Below are positions 8,790 to 14,711 of a DNA stretch of 14,711 nt, piece after piece (within the stretch, counting starts at the first letter, position 1; every line of letters starts with the position of its first letter). The notes under the pieces are model-generated. The model did no database searches. It had not been told where the DNA came from and worked only from the letters and a program-made list of their open reading frames with translations. Source of the DNA: an uncultured Pseudoxanthomonas sp. (lineage in GTDB: Bacteria > Pseudomonadota > Gammaproteobacteria > Xanthomonadales > Xanthomonadaceae); assembly GCA_946886405.1 (NCBI GenBank), contig CAMPIO010000088.1, positions 1 through 14,711 on the forward strand. Direction: 5' to 3'. Both the position numbers and the translations under genes were made by a program.

Positions 8790-10253
8790 ATGACGACGCC
8801 GATGCCCATCTCCGCCGCCGACCTGCAGCCGCTGCTGCCGGAGCTGACCCTGATCGGTGGCGCCTTTGCGCTGCTGATGCTCGATCTGTTCCTCGACAAT
8901 TCCCGCCGCATCATCACCCACGCCCTCGCGCTGATCGTCATGGCCGCCGTGGTGTGGATGCTGGCCACGGGCGTGGGCGGGCAGGGCACCGTGTTCAGCG
9001 GCATGTTCGTGCGCGACACGCTGGCCGATGTCAGCAAGGTCGTGATCGTCGCGGTCAGCGCACTGTCGCTGGTCTATGGTTGGCCGTACCTGCGCGAACG
9101 CAACCTGTATCCGGGCGAGGCGCCGGTGCTGGTGATGTTCGCGACCGCCGGCATGATGATGATGGTGTCCGCCGGCAGCCTGGTGATGGTCTACCTGGGG
9201 CTGGAGTTGCTGGCGCTGTGTTCGTACGCGCTCGTGGCGCTTAACCGCGACGACGGCCTGGCCACCGAGGCGGCGATGAAGTACATCGTGCTCGGCTCGC
9301 TGGCCTCGGGCCTGCTGCTGTATGGCATGTCGCTGGTGTACGGGGCGACCGGTTCGCTGCACCTGCCGGCGATCTTCGATGCGACGGGCGCCGCGCTGGG
9401 CGGCAGCAGTGAAGCACGCATGCTGTTGTTGACGGGTGTCGTGTTCATGGTGGCAGGCGTGGCGTTCAAGCTGGGCGCGGCACCGTTCCACATGTGGTTG
9501 CCCGACGTCTATCAGGGTGCCTCGACGCCGGTGACGCTGTTCATCAGTGCGGCACCGAAGCTGGCCGCGTTCGGCATGGCATTCCGCCTGCTGCAGGACG
9601 GCGTGGGCCCGGCCGCGGCGCAGTGGCAGTGGCTGCTGGCCGGCCTGGCCGCGGCGTCACTGGTGATCGGCAACGTCATCGCCATCGCGCAGACCAACCT
9701 CAAGCGCATGCTGGCGTACTCCACGGTGTCGCATGTCGGCTTCCTGCTGGTCGGCTTCGCTGGCGGCGGCGAGACGGGATACTCGGCGGCGCTGTTCTAC
9801 GCGATCAGCTACGCCATCATGTCGGCGGCGGCGTTCGGCGCGATCATCGTACTGTCGCGCCAGGGTTTCGAAGCCGACAGGATCGACGACTTCAAGGGCC
9901 TCAACGCGCGCAATCCGTGGCAGGCGGGCCTGGTGCTGTGCGTGATGGCGTCGCTGGCCGGCGTGCCGCCGTTCCTGGGCTTCTGGGCCAAGCTGGTCGT
10001 GCTGGGCGCGGCGGTCAATGGCGGCTTCCTGTGGCTGGCCATCGTCGGCGTGCTGTGCGCGGTGATCGGTGCCTTCTACTACCTGCGCGTCATCAAGGTG
10101 ATGTACTTCGACGAGCCGGTGGGCGAAATCCCGCCGCCCCGCGCGGACCGCGTGGTGCCCATGGTGTTCGGCGTCAACGCGCTGGCCCTGCTGGTGCTGG
10201 GCGTCGCCTGGAACCCGATCATGGCGTGGTGCAAGATGGCCTTTGCCGGCTGA
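8790..10253 (+). CDS. nuoN: NADH-quinone oxidoreductase subunit N (antiporter-like)
   Basis: A 487-residue membrane subunit (ND2 homologue) nearest to NuoK among the three antiporter-like subunits, and the usual last gene of nuo operons. Motifs are [16 protein letters not shown] with Glu139, [21 protein letters not shown] with Lys227, and [21 protein letters not shown]. The bacterial subunit has 14 helices, as suggested by the hydrophobic pattern here. The ATG at 8790 is 9 bases after the nuoM stop, with a good AAGGAAG ribosome site (8779-8785). The last residues, [10 protein letters not shown], follow a final membrane helix, so the protein looks complete. Confidence 0.97.
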   Translation: MTTPMPISAADLQPLLPELTLIGGAFALLMLDLFLDNSRRIITHALALIVMAAVVWMLATGVGGQGTVFSGMFVRDTLADVSKVVIVAVSALSLVYGWPYLRERNLYPGEAPVLVMFATAGMMMMVSAGSLVMVYLGLELLALCSYALVALNRDDGLATEAAMKYIVLGSLASGLLLYGMSLVYGATGSLHLPAIFDATGAALGGSSEARMLLLTGVVFMVAGVAFKLGAAPFHMWLPDVYQGASTPVTLFISAAPKLAAFGMAFRLLQDGVGPAAAQWQWLLAGLAAASLVIGNVIAIAQTNLKRMLAYSTVSHVGFLLVGFAGGGETGYSAALFYAISYAIMSAAAFGAIIVLSRQGFEADRIDDFKGLNARNPWQAGLVLCVMASLAGVPPFLGFWAKLVVLGAAVNGGFLWLAIVGVLCAVIGAFYYLRVIKVMYFDEPVGEIPPPRADRVVPMVFGVNALALLVLGVAWNPIMAWCKMAFAG

Positions 10254-10270
10254 CCACCCGCGTCGGGTGG
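10254..10270 (+). terminator. Hairpin directly after nuoN, possible operon terminator
   Basis: CCACCCG (10254-10260) and CGGGTGG (10264-10270) form a perfect 7-bp, GC-rich stem with a 3-base loop, beginning at the first base after the nuoN stop codon. There is no T-run after it, so it is not a classical intrinsic terminator. It may be a weak terminator, a 3'-end-stabilising structure or part of a Rho-dependent end. Its place at the end of the nuo operon and before a separate promoter supports a role in separating the two units. Confidence 0.4.
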
Positions 10271-10324
10271 ATACTGCCGGCAGGGGACCGCTGGCAGCGC
10301 GCGATGAACGCGATGTTTCAAGTT

Positions 10325-10351
10325 GGTGCACGACAAGGCTTGCAATGCACC
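10325..10351. repeat. Inverted repeat flanking the -35 box of the tRNA promoter
   Basis: GGTGCA (10325-10330) and TGCACC (10346-10351) are perfect 6-base inverted repeats separated by 15 bases. The right arm lies in the promoter spacer and the -35 hexamer lies between the arms. This could be an operator for a dimeric regulator, but a 6-base repeat may be chance. Confidence 0.3.
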
Positions 10352-10368
10352 GGCGTATTCATCATAAT
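10340..10368 (+). promoter_or_regulatory. Sigma-70 type promoter for the tRNA-fMet/rimP-nusA-infB unit
   Basis: TTGCAA (10340-10345) matches four of six bases of the -35 consensus and CATAAT (10363-10368) matches five of six of the -10, with an ideal 17-bp spacer. Transcription would begin near 10372-10378, only 2 to 8 bases before the mature tRNA 5' end, so RNase P would remove a very short leader. The segment is more AT-rich than its surroundings. It is the only clear promoter I see in the window and probably also feeds rimP, nusA and infB by read-through. Confidence 0.65.
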
Positions 10369-10379
10369 TTCGCTTCTGC

Positions 10380-10456
10380 TGCGGGGTGGAGCAGTCTGGC
10401 AGCTCGTCGGGCTCATAACCCGAAGGTCGCAGGTTCAAATCCTGCCCCCGCTACCA
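10380..10456 (+). tRNA. metY: Initiator tRNA-fMet (anticodon CAT)
   Basis: A 77-base initiator tRNA gene, very similar in sequence to E. coli tRNA-fMet. The anticodon CAT is at 10414-10416. Initiator hallmarks are all present: an unpaired 1:72 position, A11:T24 in the D stem (GAGC 10389-10392 with GCTC 10402-10405), and three G:C pairs at the base of the anticodon stem (TCGGG 10407-10411, CCCGA 10419-10423). The T arm is GCAGG, TTCAAAT, CCTGC (10429-10445), and CCA is encoded at 10454-10456. The 1:72 mismatch is T:T (10380 and 10452) instead of the C:A of E. coli. The symbol follows the E. coli gene at the same place before rimP. It supplies the formyl-Met tRNA that IF2, encoded downstream, brings to the 30S subunit. 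Confidence 0.97.
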
Positions 10457-10469
10457 TGTTTGTCCGAGA

Positions 10470-10487
10470 CCGCCTGAGTACAGGCGG
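10470..10487 (+). other. First leader hairpin downstream of the tRNA
   Basis: CCGCCTG (10470-10476), loop AGTA, CAGGCGG (10481-10487): a perfect 7-bp stem starting 14 bases after the encoded CCA. No T-run follows. It may protect or position the tRNA 3' end for endonuclease and exonuclease processing, or act as the first of several attenuator structures. Confidence 0.55.
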
Positions 10488-10507
10488 CCGACGAAAAACC
10501 TGGGCAC

Positions 10508-10533
10508 GCAACGACGCATGTTCCCGTCGTTGC
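10508..10533 (+). other. Second leader hairpin between tRNA and rimP
   Basis: GCAACGACG (10508-10516) and CGTCGTTGC (10525-10533) form a perfect 9-bp stem with an 8-base loop (CATGTTCC). No T-run follows. Its function is unknown; in this position an RNase III or RNase E processing element is possible. Confidence 0.55.
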
Positions 10534-10550
10534 ACCGACATCCAGCGTAT

Positions 10551-10584
10551 CGGACAAGGGGCCCATCGGGCCCCTTGTCTGTTT
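10551..10584 (+). terminator. Strong terminator-like hairpin upstream of rimP
   Basis: GACAAGGGGCCC (10553-10564), loop ATC, GGGCCCCTTGTC (10568-10579): a perfect 12-bp stem, extended to 14 bp by one G-U pair (10552/10580) and one C-G pair (10551/10581). It is followed by TTTC (10582-10585), a short T-rich tail. This is the best intrinsic-terminator candidate in the window. Since rimP, nusA and infB follow without another visible promoter, it is more likely partial: an attenuator that sets how much transcription passes from the tRNA into the operon. In E. coli, terminators after metY are read through in a similar way. Confidence 0.65.
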
Positions 10585-10623
10585 CAGCGGCACGCAACAC
10601 CACGAACCATTGGCAGCGAACCC

Positions 10624-11238
10624 GTGAGCGACAAGGCCAACGACATCGCCAACCTGCTGGCACCCACCGTCCAGGCACTGGGCGTGGAGTTGCTCGGCAT
10701 CGAATATCTGCCAGCGCCGGGCGGCGCCACGGTTCGCCTGTACATCGACGTGCAGGAAGCCGAGCGCGCCACGCGCCATGTCAACATCGAGGACTGCGAG
10801 GCCGTCAGTCGCGAAGTGTCGGCGCAGCTCGACGTCGAGGATCCGATCTCCGGCAACTACACGCTGGAAGTCTCTTCGCCGGGCGTGGACCGTCCGCTGT
10901 TCCAGTTGGCGCATTTCGCGCGCTTCACCGGTGAATCGGCGAAGGTCGTGCTGAAGCTGCCGCAGGACCGTCGCCGTCGTCTGCAGGGCACGATCAGCCG
11001 CATCGAAGGCGAGAGCATCGTGTTCACCGTCGACGGCACGGACATGACCGTGGCGTTCGATAACATCGACAAGGCGCGGCTGGTCCCCGACTGGGCCGCC
11101 CTGGGCCTGGCGCCCGAGAAACCCGGTGGCGGCCGCAAGGCCGGTGCCAAGAAGGCGGGCGACGCGAAGCGTGCGCCTGCGAAACAAGCCAAGAAAAAAC
11201 CCAACCAACCGGCGGCCCGCAAGCCGCGCGCGGAGTGA
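10624..11238 (+). CDS. rimP: Ribosome maturation factor RimP
   Basis: A 204-residue cytoplasmic factor needed for maturation of the 30S ribosomal subunit. The N-terminal domain (about 1-92) ends with the family signature [17 protein letters not shown] (76-92); an SH3-like domain follows to about 155. The GTG start gives [12 protein letters not shown], which aligns with xanthomonad RimP as I recall it; the ribosome site is weak. The frame is open far upstream, even through the tRNA gene, and an in-frame ATG begins at the last base of the encoded CCA (10456), but that extension would run through three RNA hairpins. A basic tail (165-204) with 14 Lys/Arg in 40 residues, rich in Ala and Pro, makes it longer than E. 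coli RimP (about 150). nusA follows after 3 bases. Confidence 0.95.
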   Translation: MSDKANDIANLLAPTVQALGVELLGIEYLPAPGGATVRLYIDVQEAERATRHVNIEDCEAVSREVSAQLDVEDPISGNYTLEVSSPGVDRPLFQLAHFARFTGESAKVVLKLPQDRRRRLQGTISRIEGESIVFTVDGTDMTVAFDNIDKARLVPDWAALGLAPEKPGGGRKAGAKKAGDAKRAPAKQAKKKPNQPAARKPRAE

Positions 11239-11241
11239 TCA

Positions 11242-12753
11242 ATGAGTAAGGAATTGTTGCTGGTCGTGGATGCGGTGGCCAACGAAAAGGGCGTACCGCG
11301 CGAGGTCATCTTCGATGCCATCGAAGCTGCCCTGGGGTCCGCCGCCAAGAAGCGCTACATGGACCAGGACGTGCAGGTGCGCGTCACCATCGACCACAAG
11401 GATGGCAGCTACGAGACGTTCCGTCGCTGGGAAGTGGTGGCCGACGACGTGGTGATGGAATCGCCTGATCGCCAGATCCGCCTGATGGATGCCGAGGACG
11501 AGGCCGAAGGCGCCGAAGTCGGCGACTGGATCGAAGAGAAGATCGAGAACCCCGATTTCGGCCGCATCGCCGCCCAGGCCGCCAAGCAGGTCATCGTGCA
11601 GCGCGTCCGCGAAGCGGAGCGCGCGCAGGTGGTCGATGCCTGGAAGGATCGCGTCGGCGAGCTGGTCACCGGCGTGGTGAAGCGCGCCGAGCGCGGCAAC
11701 ATCTACGTGGACCTGGGCGGCAACGCCGAGGCCTTCATCCCGAAGGACAAGGGCATCCCGCGCGACGTGCTGCGTGCCGGCGACCGTGTGCGCGGCTACC
11801 TGTTCGACGTCCGTTACGAACCCCGCGGCCCGCAGCTGTTCATCAGCCGCGCCGCCCCGGAATTCATGATCGAGCTGTTCAAGCTGGAAGTGCCGGAAGT
11901 GGGCCAGGGCCTGGTCGAGATCAAGGCCTGCGCGCGCGATCCGGGCGACCGCGCCAAGATCGCCGTGCTCGCGCACGACACCCGCACCGATCCCATCGGC
12001 GCCTGCATCGGCATGCGCGGTTCGCGCGTGCAGGCCGTGAGCAACGAGCTCAACGGCGAGCGCGTGGATATCGTGCTGTGGAACGACAACCCGGCCACCT
12101 TCGTCATCAATGCGATGGCGCCGGCGGAAGTGCAGTCGATCATCGTCGATGAAGAAAAGCACTCGATGGACCTGGCTGTCGCAGAGGACCGTCTGGCGCA
12201 GGCGATCGGCAAGGGCGGCCAGAATGTGCGCCTGGCCAGCCGCCTGACCAACTGGCAGCTCAACGTCATGACCGCCGACCAGGTGCAGGCCAAGAGCGAG
12301 GCTGAACAGGCCGTCGCGCGCCAGTTGTTCATGGACAAGCTGGAAGTGGACGAGGAAATCGCCGCCATCCTGGTCAGCGAGGGCTTCAGTACGGTCGAAG
12401 AAATCGCTTACGTGCCGGTCGGCGAGCTGTTGGCGGTCGAGGGCTTCGACGAGGACATCGTCGAGGAACTGCGTTCGCGTGCCCGCGATGCCCTGCTGAA
12501 CGAGGCGCTGGCCGAGGAAGAAGGCCTGGAAGAGAACCATCCCGCCGACGACCTGCTGGCGCTGGAAGGCATGGACGAGGAAACCGCGTTCGCGCTGGCC
12601 TCGCATGGCGTCCGCACCAGCGAGGACCTGTCCGACCTGGCCGCCGACGAGGTCGTCGAGTTCGGCATCGAGGGTCTGGACGAGGGCCGCGCTGCGGCGT
12701 TGATCCTGGCCGCCCGTGCCGAGGAAATCGCCCGTCTGGAGCGTGGCGAGTGA
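11242..12753 (+). CDS. nusA: Transcription termination/antitermination factor NusA
   Basis: A 503-residue RNA polymerase-binding factor that modulates pausing, intrinsic termination and antitermination. Order of domains: polymerase-binding N-terminal domain (about 1-130); S1 RNA-binding domain beginning near Val138 (VGELVTGVVKRAERGNIYVDLGG, in two motifs); KH1 with GACIGMRG at 253-260; KH2 with AIGKGG at 321-326. Two C-terminal acidic repeats follow, as in E. coli: AR1 from about 362 to 430 and AR2 from about 437 to 500, each with a helix-hairpin-helix-like pattern. In E. coli the last repeat binds the alpha subunit C-terminal domain. Length is near the E. coli 495. The ATG lies 3 bases after rimP with GGAG (11232-11235) as ribosome site, so coupling is likely. 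Confidence 0.98.
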   Translation: MSKELLLVVDAVANEKGVPREVIFDAIEAALGSAAKKRYMDQDVQVRVTIDHKDGSYETFRRWEVVADDVVMESPDRQIRLMDAEDEAEGAEVGDWIEEKIENPDFGRIAAQAAKQVIVQRVREAERAQVVDAWKDRVGELVTGVVKRAERGNIYVDLGGNAEAFIPKDKGIPRDVLRAGDRVRGYLFDVRYEPRGPQLFISRAAPEFMIELFKLEVPEVGQGLVEIKACARDPGDRAKIAVLAHDTRTDPIGACIGMRGSRVQAVSNELNGERVDIVLWNDNPATFVINAMAPAEVQSIIVDEEKHSMDLAVAEDRLAQAIGKGGQNVRLASRLTNWQLNVMTADQVQAKSEAEQAVARQLFMDKLEVDEEIAAILVSEGFSTVEEIAYVPVGELLAVEGFDEDIVEELRSRARDALLNEALAEEEGLEENHPADDLLALEGMDEETAFALASHGVRTSEDLSDLAADEVVEFGIEGLDEGRAAALILAARAEEIARLERGE

Positions 12754-12895
12754 GCGCCGCCGGGGCCTACCTGGACTTCGGCGCATGAGCCACCCATGAA
12801 CACCGCCCTGGCACCCGCAGGGCTTAGAATTCCCCCTCTTGAACAGGGTTGCCCCACCACCACCGGGGGGGCGCAATACCCAACCTAGGATCCGA
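12754..12895 (+). promoter_or_regulatory. nusA-infB intergenic leader with possible hairpin
   Basis: A 142-bp gap without a convincing gene. TTGCCCC (12849-12855) can pair with the GGGGCGCAA side (12869-12876) as a 7-bp stem with one bulged C, ending 10 bases before the infB ribosome site AGGA (12887-12890). A run of seven G (12865-12871) could instead pair with CCCCC at 12832-12836, so two folds compete. GCGCCG (12754-12759) and CGGCGC (12779-12784) form a further inverted repeat right after the nusA stop. TAGAAT (12825-12830) resembles a -10 box, but no -35 box lies at the proper distance. I infer a structured 5' region for infB, possibly tuning its translation. Confidence 0.4.

Positions 12896-14711
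<1,816 letters not shown>

Noticed and set aside
4952..9491. Very long minus-strand open frames opposite nuoL and nuoM (797 and 765 codons), with others opposite nuoH, nusA and infB
   Set aside because: They mirror the codon bias of the high-GC sense genes, give His/Arg/Gln-rich low-complexity proteins with no recognisable domain, and lie wholly opposite clearly identified genes.
10456..10623. In-frame ATG upstream extension of rimP beginning at the last base of the tRNA CCA
   Set aside because: It would translate through the three hairpins, has no ribosome site, and the extra residues do not resemble RimP; the GTG at 10624 begins the conserved protein.
12809..12824. Sigma-54-like TGGCAC-N5-GGGC upstream of infB
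   Set aside because: The GG-N10-GC core matches, but the -12 element is poor and infB is a housekeeping gene inside an operon; probably chance in GC-rich DNA.
12825..12830. TAGAAT as a -10 box for a separate infB promoter
   Set aside because: No hexamer near TTGACA is found 16-18 bases upstream.
12796..12888. 30-codon open frame between nusA and infB, ending in TAG at the infB ribosome site
   Set aside because: No ribosome site precedes its ATG and the peptide is Pro/Thr/Gly-rich without a recognisable feature. A leader peptide is possible but unsupported.

Overview
The window is core chromosomal DNA from a high-GC gammaproteobacterium. The protein sequences (NuoG without the N7 cluster, NuoL with a His-rich loop, a RimP beginning [11 protein letters not shown] with a basic tail) and the order nuoN / initiator tRNA / rimP / nusA / infB best fit the Xanthomonadaceae (Xanthomonas, Stenotrophomonas, Pseudoxanthomonas, Lysobacter group). 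The family call rests on remembered sequence similarity; I cannot fix the genus. Every real gene is on the + strand. I see no mobile element, CRISPR array, integrase or change in base composition.

Positions 1-10253 hold the distal part of a complex I (NADH:quinone oxidoreductase) operon: the 3' end of nuoF, then complete nuoG, nuoH, nuoI, nuoJ, nuoK, nuoL, nuoM and nuoN. nuoG carries Fe-S clusters in the peripheral arm, nuoI bridges toward the quinone site, and nuoH, J, K, L, M and N build the membrane proton-pumping arm. Genes are tightly packed: three 4-base start/stop overlaps (F/G, G/H, J/K) and short gaps elsewhere, except 58 bp before nuoM. A 7-bp perfect hairpin directly follows the nuoN stop codon.

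Positions 10254-10623 are a regulatory stretch. A good sigma-70 type promoter (TTGCAA, 17 bp, CATAAT) lies just upstream of an initiator tRNA-fMet gene. Between the tRNA and rimP are three successive perfect hairpins; the last (12 bp uninterrupted, 14 bp with one G-U pair) looks like an intrinsic terminator or attenuator.

Positions 10624-14711 hold rimP (30S maturation), nusA (transcription elongation/termination) and the first two thirds of infB (initiation factor IF2). With the upstream fMet tRNA this reproduces the metY-rimP-nusA-infB operon known from Escherichia coli, which joins translation initiation, ribosome assembly and transcription control in one unit. In E. coli this operon is feedback-regulated by NusA, and the hairpin leader here is a plausible place for similar control.

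I found no novel biological system. The points most worth a second look are the structured tRNA-rimP leader, the U1:U72 mismatch in the initiator tRNA, the His-rich NuoL loop with its 15-bp tandem repeat, and the exact loss of all four N7 cluster ligands in NuoG.
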